Origin: Streptomyces venezuelae ATCC 10712
GTDB taxonomy: Bacteria > Actinomycetota > Actinomycetes > Streptomycetales > Streptomycetaceae
Reading direction: 5' to 3'
DNA length: 64,000 bases
NCBI RefSeq assembly: GCF_008639165.1
Contig: NZ_CP029197.1
Coordinates: 7,754,001-7,818,000 of the forward strand
The stretch's first letter is position 1; each line of letters starts with the position of its first letter. This document shows, piece after piece, positions 8,494-18,300 of the stretch. Made by a program: the position numbers and the translations under genes. Below the pieces are notes generated by a model. That model was not told the origin of the DNA. It saw only the letters and a program-made list of their open reading frames with translations, and ran no database searches.

Positions 8494-8505
8494 CTTGGTA
8501 TACGA
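8494..8505. promoter_or_regulatory. Second GntR-type operator
   Basis: CTTGGTATACGA matches the 8390-8401 site in inverted orientation. The two GTATAC centres are 106 bp apart, close to ten helical turns. It lies 14 bp beyond the 3' end of the GntR gene, so it faces the lost amidohydrolase rather than the regulator's own start. Confidence 0.55.
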
Positions 8506-8518
8506 ATGGTGGAGGCGC

Positions 8519-9151
8519 TCAGCCGAAGAGGGAGCGCAGGGCGACGGCCCTGCTGTCCCGGACGTGCAGCAGCGTGCTCGCCGCCGCTGCCTCCGCGTCG
8601 CCCGCCGCGATGTGCCGGTACATCTCGGCGTGCTGGGCCCGCATGTGCGCGGGCTCCTCGCGCAGCCCGAACACCAGCCGAAGCTGCCAGCTCAGCTGGT
8701 CCATGGTGCGTACCAGCAGCGGGTTGCCCGACAGTTCGACGACGCCCTCGTGGAACGCCGTGTGGGCGGCCACCTCGCGGGTCCCCTCGTCCGCCGCGGC
8801 CGCCGACTCGGCCTGGTGGAGGGCGGCCTCCAGGGCGGCGAGCCCTTCGGTGTCGCCCGCCGCGCGCGCCCGGGCCGCGAGCCGGGAGGCCTGGACCGCC
8901 AGCGGCTCCCACACCTCGTACAGGTGCTCCACGTCGGCGCGTTCCAGGCGCCGTACGCGCACCCCGCTGTGCGGGAGCAGTTCGAGGAGGCCCTCGGAGA
9001 CCAGCGCGCGCAGCGCCTCGCGCACCGGTACGCGGGACATGCCGAGCTCCTCGGCCACCTCGCGCTCGACGAGACGGGAGCCCTGCGCGTAGCGCCGGTC
9101 GACGATGCGCTGGAGGACGGCTTCCCGTGCGCGCGTGCTGAGCGATGTCAC
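8519..9151 (-). CDS. GntR-family regulator, FCD (FadR) subfamily
   Basis: The 210-residue protein starts at a GTG at 9151 (VTSLSTRAREAVLQ). An N-terminal winged helix (residues 1-75) contains SRLVEREVAEELGMSRVPV, followed by REALRALVSEGLLEL. An all-helical FCD ligand domain follows, with the conserved metal-ligand pattern: an acidic residue near YEVWEPLA, His in the TAFHEGVV segment, and His in AQHAEMYRHI. FCD regulators usually respond to a carboxylic acid related to the pathway they control. It is next to two GTATAC operators and the wrecked amidohydrolase, and divergent from the BCCT transporter gene, which may be a remaining target. Confidence 0.85.
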   Translation of the reverse strand: MTSLSTRAREAVLQRIVDRRYAQGSRLVEREVAEELGMSRVPVREALRALVSEGLLELLPHSGVRVRRLERADVEHLYEVWEPLAVQASRLAARARAAGDTEGLAALEAALHQAESAAAADEGTREVAAHTAFHEGVVELSGNPLLVRTMDQLSWQLRLVFGLREEPAHMRAQHAEMYRHIAAGDAEAAAASTLLHVRDSRAVALRSLFG

Positions 9152-9357
9152 GATCCCCGGCCTCTTCCCGTCCCGTTCGTCCTGCACGGCCCCGTGTGCG
9201 GGTGCCCGGCCCGAGGATACGTCGGGCCGCGCGCGACCATCGGTCAAGCGGTCGGGGTCTGTTGGTCCGCGCCGATCGGCCCCGGCTGTGGTACTGCCTT
9301 ACAGAGACATCGTCACGTTTGAGATGAAATACGGCATTGCCGCGAAAGGTGTCATCT

Positions 9358-11091
9358 GTGTCAGAGGAAGAACAGGGGCCGGAGGGTCGCCGAGCGGGGG
9401 CCGAACGGACCGGCCGGGAAGGGCTGCCGGTGACGGCGGACCTCCCCGGACGTCCGGACCAGCACCACCGTGCCCGTACCGACCGGATCGTCTTCGGCGT
9501 CACCGCCGTCCTGACCGTGGCCTTCGTCGTCTGGGGCGCCACGGCCACGGAAAGCCTGGAGAAGGCGTCGAGCGACCTCCTCGAAGGGCTGATCCGCAAC
9601 GGCGGCTGGGCGTTCATGCTGGCCGCGTCCGGCTTCGTCGTCTTCGCGCTCTGGCTGGCCATCAGCCGCTACGGCCGGATCACCCTCGGCCAGGAGAGCG
9701 AGGGGCCGGAGTTCCGGACGGTGTCGTGGATCGCCATGATGTTCAGCGCGGGCATGGGGATCGGCCTGATGTTCTACGGCGTGAGCGAACCGCTCGCGCA
9801 CTACGGCACCCCGCCGCCCGGCACCCATCCCGTGGACTCGGCCGAGCGGATGCAGACGGCCATGGCCACCACGCTCTTCCACTGGACGCTCCACCCGTGG
9901 GCGATCTACGCCGTCGTCGGACTCGCCATCGCGTACTCGACGTTCCGCAAGCGGCGCCGGCAGACGATCAGCGCCGTCTTCGTCCCGCTGATGGGGGAGA
10001 AGCGCGCGTACGGCGGACCCGGTCGGGTCATCGACATCCTGGCGATCTTCGCCACGCTGTTCGGCTCGGCCGCCTCGCTCGGGCTCGGCGCGCTCCAGAT
10101 CGGCAGCGGCTTCGAGGAGCTGGGCTGGATGGAGAAGACGGGCACCGGGCTGCTCGTCGCCATCATCGCCGTCCTGACCGTCGCCTTCGTCCTCTCCGCG
10201 GTGTCGGGGGTGGAGAAGGGCATCCAGTGGCTCTCCAACATCAACATGGTGCTCGCCGCGATCCTCGCCGTCTTCGTGTTCGTCGCGGGCCCCACCATCA
10301 TCGTGCTCGACCTGCTGCCCACCTCGCTCGCCGCCTACTTCGGCGACCTGCCGCAGCTCGCCGGCCGCACGGAGGCGACCAGCGGGGCGAACATCCACGA
10401 CTGGCTCGGCAGTTGGACGGTCTTCTACTGGGCCTGGTGGATCTCCTGGACGCCCTTCGTCGGCATGTTCATCGCGCGGATCAGCCGGGGCAGGACCATC
10501 CGGCAGTTCGTCGGCGGAGTCATCCTGGTGCCCAGCACGGTCAGTCTGATCTGGTTCGCCGTCTTCGGCGGCACGGCGATGAAGCTCAGCGAGCAGGGCG
10601 ATCTGGCGGGGGAGAGCACCCCGGAGGGGCAACTCTTCGGCGTGCTCCAGGAGTTCCCGATCGCCGGTGCGATGAGTCTGCTCGTGATGATCCTGGTCGG
10701 CATCTTCTTCGTGTCGGGCGCGGACGCCGCATCGATCGTGATGGGCACGCTCTCCCAGCGGGGCGCCTTCGAACCCACCCGCCCCGAGGTGGTCTTCTGG
10801 GGCGTGGTGACCGGAGCCGTCGCCGCCATCATGCTCCTCATCGGCGACGGCCAGGGCGACGCCCTCGCGGGCCTGCAGAACCTCACCATCCTGGTCGCGG
10901 CGCCGTTCGTCCTCGTGATGATCGGCATGTGCGTCGCCCTGATGCGGGACCTCCGCAAGGACCCGCTGATCGTCCGGGGCGAGGTCGGCGTCGAGGTCGT
11001 CGAACTCGCCGTGATCGCCGGCCACGAGCAGTACGACGGCGACTTCGAGCTGAGGATCGGCCCGGGCACCCAGGACGCCGGCGACCCCTGA
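9358..11091 (+). CDS. BCCT-family transporter (betaine/choline/carnitine type)
   Basis: The 577-residue, twelve-helix transporter is preceded by a hydrophilic N-terminal tail of about 45 residues. Family signatures are visible: MMFSAGMGIGLMFYGVSEP in the Gly-rich TM3 region, TLFHWTLHPWAIYAVVGL, and the tryptophan-rich WAWWISWTPFVGMFIARISR segment in TM8 that shapes the substrate box. These carriers import quaternary amines such as glycine betaine, choline or carnitine with Na+ or H+. The long charged C-terminal osmosensor tail of BetP is absent. I chose the GTG at 9358 (9 bp after GAAAGG); a GTG at 9349 is an alternative. It is divergent from the GntR gene with a 206-bp intergenic region. Confidence 0.9.
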   Translation: MSEEEQGPEGRRAGAERTGREGLPVTADLPGRPDQHHRARTDRIVFGVTAVLTVAFVVWGATATESLEKASSDLLEGLIRNGGWAFMLAASGFVVFALWLAISRYGRITLGQESEGPEFRTVSWIAMMFSAGMGIGLMFYGVSEPLAHYGTPPPGTHPVDSAERMQTAMATTLFHWTLHPWAIYAVVGLAIAYSTFRKRRRQTISAVFVPLMGEKRAYGGPGRVIDILAIFATLFGSAASLGLGALQIGSGFEELGWMEKTGTGLLVAIIAVLTVAFVLSAVSGVEKGIQWLSNINMVLAAILAVFVFVAGPTIIVLDLLPTSLAAYFGDLPQLAGRTEATSGANIHDWLGSWTVFYWAWWISWTPFVGMFIARISRGRTIRQFVGGVILVPSTVSLIWFAVFGGTAMKLSEQGDLAGESTPEGQLFGVLQEFPIAGAMSLLVMILVGIFFVSGADAASIVMGTLSQRGAFEPTRPEVVFWGVVTGAVAAIMLLIGDGQGDALAGLQNLTILVAAPFVLVMIGMCVALMRDLRKDPLIVRGEVGVEVVELAVIAGHEQYDGDFELRIGPGTQDAGDP

Positions 11092-11118
11092 CCCACCCGG
11101 CTCCCGGGCCGTGACCGC

Positions 11119-12411
11119 TCATGCCCGGCCGGCGGCCTTCTGGGTCCTGCGGGACAGGGAGTCGACGACCACGGCGGCCAGCAGGACCGAACCCGTGATC
11201 ATGAACTGGACGGCGTTGCTGACACCCATGATGTTCATGCCCGACTGGATGGAGCCGATCACCAGCGCACCCAGCAGCGCCGACCACACCGAGCCGCGGC
11301 CGCCGAAGAGGCTCGTACCGCCGATGACGGCCGCGGCGATCACGTTCATCAGGAGGTTGCCGCCGCCGGACGTCTGACTGGCCGACTGGATCTGGCCCGC
11401 CAGGAAGATGCCGCCGATCGCCGCCATCGTCCCGGCGATCGAGAACACGCTCATCCGGACGAACGCCACGCTGATGCCCGCCCTGCGCGCGCCCTCGATG
11501 TTGCCGCCGACCGCGAAGATGCGGCGGCCGTACGTGGTGCGCCGGAGCACGAAGTCCAGGAGCACCAGCAGGATCAGGAAGATGAGGAGCGCCAGCGGCA
11601 GGCCTTGGTACTGGTTGAGGATGTACGCCGCGGCGAACGCGAGGGCCGCGATCACGACGGTCCGCAGGACGATCTCGCCGACCGGCCGGAACGGCACCCG
11701 GGCGGCCCGCCGCCGCTGGGCGTCCAGGAGCGAGGCCGCCAGGAACAGTCCGACCCCGACCGCCGCCGTCACATAGGCGGCCGCCGGGCTGTGGTAGATC
11801 GTCGAGTACAGCTTGGAGACGATGCTCTCGCCGGGGATGTTGACCGTGCCGCTGGTGCCGAGCACCTGGAGCATCAGTCCGTTCCAGGCGAGGTTGCCCG
11901 CCAGTGTCACCACGAACGCCGGGACGCCGACCTTCGCGAAGAAGAACCCGTGGATCAGCCCGACGGCCGCACCGCCCGCAATCGCGACGAGCAGCGCGAG
12001 CCACTCGTTCATGCCGTTCAGGACGTTGAGCACGGCGAAGATCGCGGCGCACAGTCCGCTCACCGAGCCGACCGACAGGTCGATCTCGCCGAGCAGCAGG
12101 ACGAAGACGATCCCGACCGCGATCATGCCCGTGCCGACGATCTGCTGGCTGAGGTCGGACAGGTTCTGCGCCGAGAGGAACGTGCTGTTCAGACTGCCGA
12201 ACACGGTCCAGATGATGATCACCGCGAGGACGACGGGCAGTGAGCCGAGTTCGCCGCTGCGCATCTTGCGCCGGAACTCGTCGACGTATCCCTTGACCCC
12301 CTCCTCGCGGACGAGGAGGCGGGCGTCGACGGCGGGCACCGCGCCCGGTGCCGGTTCCTGGCTCGCGGTGTCGTCGGCGGGGGAGGGGCCGCGGCCTCGG
12401 TCGCGCTTCAT
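11119..12411 (-). CDS. Sugar ABC transporter permease, XylH-like
   Basis: The 430-residue permease is of the BPD_transp_2 (ribose/xylose) family. A hydrophilic N-terminus of about 65 residues is followed by roughly ten to eleven membrane helices. The family signatures are FVLLLGEIDLSVGSVSGL and, near the C-terminus, AAVIGGTSLFGGRGSVWSAL. XylH-type permeases are longer than RbsC, as here. The ATG overlaps the ATPase stop codon in ATGA fashion, so the two are translationally coupled. It is the last gene of the SBP-ATPase-permease operon and converges on the BCCT gene with 27 bp between them. Confidence 0.9.
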   Translation of the reverse strand: MKRDRGRGPSPADDTASQEPAPGAVPAVDARLLVREEGVKGYVDEFRRKMRSGELGSLPVVLAVIIIWTVFGSLNSTFLSAQNLSDLSQQIVGTGMIAVGIVFVLLLGEIDLSVGSVSGLCAAIFAVLNVLNGMNEWLALLVAIAGGAAVGLIHGFFFAKVGVPAFVVTLAGNLAWNGLMLQVLGTSGTVNIPGESIVSKLYSTIYHSPAAAYVTAAVGVGLFLAASLLDAQRRRAARVPFRPVGEIVLRTVVIAALAFAAAYILNQYQGLPLALLIFLILLVLLDFVLRRTTYGRRIFAVGGNIEGARRAGISVAFVRMSVFSIAGTMAAIGGIFLAGQIQSASQTSGGGNLLMNVIAAAVIGGTSLFGGRGSVWSALLGALVIGSIQSGMNIMGVSNAVQFMITGSVLLAAVVVDSLSRRTQKAAGRA

Positions 12412-13193
12412 CGCTCCTCCTCCTGCTCCCGCTTGCGCGCCTGGCGGCGGGTGACGGCGCTGTCGGTGGCCCCGGTGATGGCCGAGATGATCTCCTCGGT
12501 CGTCGTGGAGCGCTTGTCGAAGAAGCCGTTGTTCCGGCCGAGCCGCATCACCGCGATCCGGTCGGCGACCGCCATCACGTCCACCATGTTGTGGCTGATC
12601 AGGATGGTGCCGAGGCCCTGCTCGCGGAGCCGCTCGACGAGGTCGAGCACCTCGGCCGTCTGCTCCACGCCGAGGGCGGCGGTGGGCTCGTCCAGGATGA
12701 CGACCTTCGGCGCGCCGATGAGGGAGCGGGCGATCGCCACCGTCTGGCGCTGACCGCCGGAGAGGGAGGCGACGGGGATGCGGACGCTCGGGATGCGGAT
12801 CGACAGGGTGTCGAGCAGCTCGCGCGCCCGCTGGTCCATCCGGACCTCGTCCAGGACGCCGAAGCGCCGCAGTTCGCGGCCGAGGAAGAGATTGGCGACC
12901 ACGTCGAGGTTGTCGCACAGGGCCAGGTCCTGGTAGACGGTGGCGATCCCGAGGTTCTGTGCGTCGTGCGGCCGGTGGATGGAGACCGGCTTCCCCTCCC
13001 AGGTGATGACGCCCTCGTCGGGCGGGTTCACCCCGGCGATGGACTTGACGGCGGTCGACTTGCCGGCGCCGTTGTCGCCGACGAGGGCGACCACCTCACC
13101 GGCGTGCACGTCCAGGTCGAAGTCCTTCAGCGCCTGGACCGCGCCGAACCGCTTGGAGATCCCCCGCAGGGAGAGCACGGGTGATTCCGACAC
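12408..13193 (-). CDS. Sugar ABC transporter ATP-binding protein, single-domain
   Basis: The 261-residue protein has one ABC domain: Walker A GDNGAGKST (about residues 39-47), Q-loop ATVYQDLAL, signature LSGGQRQ, Walker B VVILDEP and the switch histidine in ILISHNM. Monosaccharide transporters of the Xyl/Rbs class often use a double ABC protein of about 500 residues. This one is half-length, as is usual for the FrcA-like and many actinobacterial members, and must act as a homodimer. Translation starts at a GTG at 13193. It is coupled to the permease by a 4-bp overlap and separated from the binding-protein gene by a stem-loop. Confidence 0.9.
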   Translation of the reverse strand: MSESPVLSLRGISKRFGAVQALKDFDLDVHAGEVVALVGDNGAGKSTAVKSIAGVNPPDEGVITWEGKPVSIHRPHDAQNLGIATVYQDLALCDNLDVVANLFLGRELRRFGVLDEVRMDQRARELLDTLSIRIPSVRIPVASLSGGQRQTVAIARSLIGAPKVVILDEPTAALGVEQTAEVLDLVERLREQGLGTILISHNMVDVMAVADRIAVMRLGRNNGFFDKRSTTTEEIISAITGATDSAVTRRQARKREQEEER

Positions 13194-13228
13194 CGGAACC
13201 GCCTCCTCCGCTCGCCCGCCCGCGCGGG

Positions 13229-13255
13229 CCGCTCCGCCCCGTGGGGGCGGGGCGG
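13229..13255 (-). terminator. Intercistronic stem-loop after sugar-binding protein gene
   Basis: A 12-bp stem (13229-13240 with 13244-13255, one G-T pair) and a 3-base loop lies between the binding-protein and ATPase genes. Such hairpins often protect or partly terminate the transcript so that the binding protein is made in excess. Confidence 0.55.
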
Positions 13256-13292
13256 AAGGGCCGTCGCGCGACGGGATGGAATCCGGACGCGG

Positions 13293-14384
13293 CTACTGGA
13301 GGCCGGCGTCCTTGCACGCAGCGGCGTACGTCGGGGTGCAGATCTCCTGGACCGTGTAGAGGCCGTCCTTGACGACGGTGTCCTTGATGTTGGTCTTGTC
13401 GACCACGACCGGAGTGAGCAGGTTGGCCGGGACCTTCTCGCCGCTGCCGCTGGTGACGGTGGTGGGCGTCAGGTCGGCCGGCAGCGCCTTGCCCTCGGCG
13501 AGGTTCACGGCCATCGTGGCCGCGATGTCGGCCTCCGGCTTGTACGGCTTCTCGACGGTGATCGTCTGGGTGCCGAGCAGGATCCGCTGGATCGCGTCGA
13601 GCTGGGCGTCCTGGCCGGTCAGCGGCACGTTCATGCCCGCCGCCTTCAGGGCGGTGGCGATGCCGGCGGCCAGGCCGTCGTTGGCCGAGTAGACCCCGAC
13701 GATCTTGTCCTTGCCCAGGGCGCTGATCGCGCCGGACATCTGCTGGTTGGCGTTGTTCGGGTCCCAGTTCGGCGTGTCGTACTCCTTGCCGATCTTCACC
13801 TTGCCGTCCAGGACCGAATGCGCGCCGGCCTTGAACTCGGCCGCGTTCGGGTCGGTCGGCGACCCGTTGTGCATCACGATCTCGCCGCTCCCGGCCTTGT
13901 CGCCGAGCGCGTCGAGGAGCGCCTTGCCCTGCAGCTCGCCCACCTTGCGGTTGTCGTACGAGACGTACGCGTCGACCGGGCCCTGCGCGAGACGGTCGTA
14001 CGCCACGACCTTCACGCCCGCGTCCCGGGCCTTCTGCACCGACGACTGGATCGACTTGGCGTCCACGGCGTCCAGGATGAGGACCTTGTCGCCCTTGGCG
14101 AGCGCCGTGTTCACCTGCTGTTGCTGGGTCGTGGCGCTCTCGGCCGCGTTGTAGTAGTCGATCTGGGCGTTCGGAGCCAGTTCCTTGATCTTGGCCTCGA
14201 TGTACGGCCGGTCGAACTTCTCGTACCGCGTGGTCTTGCTCTCCGGCAGCAGCAGACCGATCCTCACGTCGCCCTGAGCGGCCGATCCCGCGTCCGGCTG
14301 GACGGCCCCGCTGGTCGCCACCACTCCGAGGCAGAGGGCGGTGGCTCCCGCGAGGGCTATCGCGCCCCGCAATGTACGGGTCAT
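13293..14384 (-). CDS. Sugar-binding protein of ABC transporter, XylF-like
   Basis: The 363-residue exported binding protein belongs to the periplasmic-binding-protein type 1 fold. The signal sequence is MTRTLRGAIALAGATALCLG. The Cys at 18 lacks a canonical lipobox, so secretion or atypical anchoring is open. The first lobe begins GDVRIGLLLPESKTTRYEKF. Xylose-type features follow: NAAESATTQQQQVNTAL, VLILDAVDAKSI, VVAYDRLAQG and, in the second lobe, YSANDGLAAG with LTGQDAQLDAIQ. These match D-xylose-binding proteins better than ribose or arabinose ones. It has a GGAGCC-type ribosome-binding site. It is the first gene of the operon. Confidence 0.85.
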   Translation of the reverse strand: MTRTLRGAIALAGATALCLGVVATSGAVQPDAGSAAQGDVRIGLLLPESKTTRYEKFDRPYIEAKIKELAPNAQIDYYNAAESATTQQQQVNTALAKGDKVLILDAVDAKSIQSSVQKARDAGVKVVAYDRLAQGPVDAYVSYDNRKVGELQGKALLDALGDKAGSGEIVMHNGSPTDPNAAEFKAGAHSVLDGKVKIGKEYDTPNWDPNNANQQMSGAISALGKDKIVGVYSANDGLAAGIATALKAAGMNVPLTGQDAQLDAIQRILLGTQTITVEKPYKPEADIAATMAVNLAEGKALPADLTPTTVTSGSGEKVPANLLTPVVVDKTNIKDTVVKDGLYTVQEICTPTYAAACKDAGLQ

Positions 14385-14449
14385 GGGAGGCTCCTTCCGT
14401 ACGCCCCCTCCCGCCGCCGGGTGAGCGCGGGAACGAGGATGCACATGTG

Positions 14450-14474
14450 GCCTATATATCGACATTAGCGTCAA
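14450..14474 (-). promoter_or_regulatory. A/T-rich promoter candidate for the XylF-like operon
   Basis: An unusual A/T-rich patch, CCTATATATCGACATTAGCG, sits 66-90 bp upstream of the binding-protein start. On the minus strand it contains a -35-like TTGACG (14469-14474). The -10 is not clear: the TATATA lies only about 10-12 bp downstream, and an 18-bp spacing would give CCACAT. A similar TATATATCG patch occurs before the DUF1269 gene at about 34336-34347. Confidence 0.35.
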
Positions 14475-14571
14475 GCTGGGGACCGGCAAGCGGGTGAGCC
14501 GGCACCGCCCCGGCCGTGCGCCGATGCCCCGGCCGTGCGCCGACGCCCCGGGGTGGGGCACCCTGGCGTCC

Positions 14572-15315
14572 GTGCCGACGCCTCTGACCCTCGCCTCCCG
14601 CGACCCCCTCGCCCTCGCCGTCACCGAGGCCGTCACCACCGGCGACCTCGACACCCTGCGCGGTCTGCTCGCCGCGCACCCCGGGCTCGCCCGGGCCCGG
14701 GTCGTCGAGGACCGGGAGGGCCGCGGCCCCGGCGGGCGGACCCTCCTCCACCTCGCCACCGACTGGCCGGGTCACCGGCCCCGGGGCCCCGAGACCGTCG
14801 CCCTGCTGGTCGCCGCCGGGGCCGACCCCGACGCCCGCTTCACCGGGGCCCACCGCGAGACGCCGCTGCACTGGGCGGCGAGCAACGACGACGTCCCGAT
14901 GATCGACGCGCTGGTCACCGCCGGAGCCGACATCGAGGCCGACGGCGGCGTCATCGCCGACGGCACGCCGCTGGCCGACGCCCGCGCCTTCGGACAGTGG
15001 CGCGCCGCCCGCCGCCTGCTGGAACTCGGCGCCCGCCCCACCTTCCAGGACGCCGCCACCCTCGGCCTCCTCGACCGGGTCGAGGCCCGCCTCACCGCGA
15101 CCCCGCCACCCTCGCCCGAGGAGATCACCCAGGCCTTCTGGGGTGCCTGCGAGGGCGGCCGGCTGCCCACCGCTGCCCTCCTGCTCGACTCCGGCGCGGA
15201 CATCGACTGGATCGGCTGGAACGACCTCACCCCGCTCGACGTCGCCCGCGCCGAGAACGCCGAGGAGGTCGTCGCCTGGCTCACGGCCCGCGGCGCACGG
15301 CCCCGCACCGGGTGA
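14572..15315 (+). CDS. Ankyrin-repeat protein
   Basis: The product is 247 residues if started at the GTG at 14572 (VPTPLTLASRDPL); in-frame starts further upstream are possible and none has a clear ribosome-binding site. Four to five ankyrin repeats are visible: GGRTLLHLATDW with VALLVAAGADPDA, RETPLHWAASNDD with IDALVTAGADIEA, DGTPLADARAFG with ARRLLELGARP, then a degenerate unit and a last one with AALLLDSGADIDW and LTPLDVARAENAEEVVAWL. It has no signal peptide, so it is a cytoplasmic protein-binding scaffold with unknown partner. It converges on the nitrate reductase gene with a 28-bp gap. Confidence 0.8.
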   Translation: MPTPLTLASRDPLALAVTEAVTTGDLDTLRGLLAAHPGLARARVVEDREGRGPGGRTLLHLATDWPGHRPRGPETVALLVAAGADPDARFTGAHRETPLHWAASNDDVPMIDALVTAGADIEADGGVIADGTPLADARAFGQWRAARRLLELGARPTFQDAATLGLLDRVEARLTATPPPSPEEITQAFWGACEGGRLPTAALLLDSGADIDWIGWNDLTPLDVARAENAEEVVAWLTARGARPRTG

Positions 15316-15343
15316 CCGACGTGCCGCAGGGCCTCGGTACACG

Positions 15344-18300
15344 TCAGTACACGTCCCGGACGTACCGCCTGTCCGCCGCCAGCTGCTTGACGTAGACCCC
15401 CGCCGACTCCTCGTCGAGGCCGCCATGGGTGACCGCGATGTCACGCAACGCCCGGTCGACGTCCTTCGCCATCCGCGCCGCGTCGCCGCACACGTAGAAG
15501 TGCGCGCCCGACTGCAGCCAGGACCACAGCTGCGGTCCGCGCTCCCGCATCCGGTCCTGCACGTACACCTTCGTCCGCTGGTCACGGGAGAAGGCGGTGT
15601 CGAGCCGGTCCAGGGTGCCGTCGGCGAGGAACCCGGTGAGCTCTTCGGCGTAGTAGAAGTCGGTGGCGCGGTGCTGCTCGCCGAAGAACAGCCAGTTCGG
15701 GGCCCGGTGGCCGAGCGCCCGGCGCTCGTCGAGGAATCCCAGGAACGGGGCCACGCCCGTACCGGGACCGACCATCACCATCGGCGTGCTGGGGTCCGCC
15801 GGGGGCCGGAAGTGCGGGGCGGACCGGACGAACACCGGCACCGGGGCGCCCGGTTCGGCATCGGCGAGGAACGGCGAGCAGACCCCCTTGCGGGGCCGCC
15901 CGCGAAGGTTCTCGTAGCGTACGACGGAGACGGTCAGGGACACCTGGTGCGGGTCGGTGAGCGGGCTCGACGAGATCGAGTACAGCCGTGGCACGAGCCG
16001 TCCCAGCACGTCCGCCCAGTCCTGCGCCGTGGCGCGTACGGAGTGCTCGGCGAGGACGTCCACCGCCTGCCGGCCCCAGGTCCACCGGGCCAGGCCGTCC
16101 TTGTTGTCGGGCCGCAGGAGCCGCTTCAGGTCCCGGTCCCCGGTCCGCTCGGTGACGAAGCCGAGGAGGGCCGGGGTGACCCGCGTGATGTCGAGGTGAC
16201 GGTGCAGGGCCTCGCCGAACGGGACAGGGCCGTGACCGGGGAGCGCCACGGCGGAGTCCGCGTCGAGTCCGGTCACCGCCAGCCATTCGGCCACGAGCTC
16301 CGGGCAGTTGACGGGCCGCACCCCGAGGGCGTCCCCGGCCTCGTAGCTGAGCGGCGCCCCGGTCCCGCTGGTGTCGAAGGTGAAACGGCGCACCTCCTTG
16401 CCCGCGCCCGGCAGGCTGAGCAGCCGGTTGCCGACCAGCCGGGCCGGTGTGGTGACGGGCCCGGACCGGCGGGCGGGCGCGGCGGTCGGCCCGGGTACCG
16501 GGGCCGGCGCGGAGGCCCGCGCGGCCTCGGGAGCCCGCGCCGTCTCCGACAGACCGGCGAGGACCTGGTCGAGCCAGGCGAGTGCGGACGGCTCGTAGTC
16601 GGGTTCGCAGTCCGTACGGGGAGCGAGCCGGACGCCGCCGAGTTCGTCGAGGCGATGGTCCAGGCGCCGCCCGTGCCCGCAGAAGTCCCCGTACGAGGAG
16701 TCCCCGAGGGCCAGGACCGCGTAGCGGCGCCCGTCGAGGCGCGGGGTGTCGGGCGCGGCCAGCGCGTCCCAGAAGCCCGAGCCGTTGTCGGGCGCGTCCC
16801 CGTCCCCGAACGTGCTGGTGATGAGCAGGAGGTCGGCGGCCGGCGGCAGCGCCGTGAGGTCGGTCTCGTCCATTCCCGCGAGCGCCGCCCGGTGGCCGGC
16901 CGACAGGAGCCGCTCGGCGGCCGCCGCCGCGAAGTCCTCGGCGTTGCCGGTCTGCGAGGCCCACAGGACGACGACCTCGCGGCCCGCCGTGGCCGCGGCG
17001 CCGACGGCCGGGGCCTGCGGCGCGCGGGAGTACAGGCCGGCCAGGACACCGTTCACCCAGCGGGCGTGGTCCTCGCGGAACGGCGCCCCCGGCGGCAGGA
17101 CGGGGACGCCGGGCGCGCCCGTCTCCAGACCGGCGAGGAAGCCCACGAGGTACTGCCGCTCCTCGGCGGTCAGCACCGGCGGCGGTGCGGGGTCCAGCCC
17201 GAAGGCCGCGGCGGGACCGGGCGCCGGGCCGCCGGCCGGGATCACCACCCCGGGGACCGGGACGGGCTCGGGGGCCTCGGGGGCTCGGGTCGTGGCCGCG
17301 GGGACGGGCGACTTCGTCAGCCGCACCGCGCAGACCTTCAGCTCGGGCTGGAAGGAGAGCGGGTCGACGGCGTCGTTGGTGACGGCGTTGACGCTCAGGT
17401 CCGCGCCGAAGAGGTCGTTCCAGTGGAAGGGGGCGAAGCAACTGCCCGGCGCCACCCGGTCGGTGACCACCGCCGGGAGCACGGCCCTGCCGCGCCGGGA
17501 GGCGATCTCCACGGGATCGCCGTCCGTGACGCCCTGCCGCAGGGCGTCCTCGGGGTGCAGCTCGACGAAGGGCTCCGGGTTGAGCTTGTTGAGCTTGGCG
17601 ACCTTCGCGGTCTTGGTGAGGGTGTGCCACTGGTGCTGGAGCCGGCCGGTGTTGAGGACGAACGGGTAGTCGTCGTCGGGCATCTCGGCCGGGTCGATGT
17701 GCGGCCTGGCGTGGAAGACCGCGCGGCCGCTCGCGGTGGGGAACACGGGGCCCCCGGAGCCGGCCGAGTCGGAGCCCGCCGCGTCGGAGCCGGAGCCGCG
17801 CACGTACCGGACGGGGTTCCGCGCCGGCCCTCCGCTCGCGGCCGGCCACTGCACGGGAGTGGTGCGCAGCCGCTCGTACGACACCCCGCTCAGGTCGTAC
17901 CCGGTTTTCGGGTTCCCGGCGCGCCTGATCTCCTCGAAGACCTCCTCGGCACTGTCGTAGGAGAAGGCCTTCTCGTACCCCATCGCGTGGGCGACCCGGG
18001 CGATGATCCGCCAGTCGGCGAGGGCCTCGCCCGGCGGGTCGACGGCCGGGCGGGCGAGGGTGAGGTTGCGTTCGCTGTTGACCAGCACGCCCTCGGTCTC
18101 GGTCCAGAGGGCCGCGGGCAGCACGACGTCGGCGTAGGCGTTGGTCTCGGTGTCGGCGAACGCGTCCTGGGTGATGACGAGTTCGGCGGCCCGCAGGCCT
18201 TCGACGACGGTGGAACGGTTGCCGACGGAGGCGACCGGGTTGGTGCAGATGATCCAGCAGGCCTTGATCTCCCCGTCGGCCATGCGCCGGAAAAGGTCGA

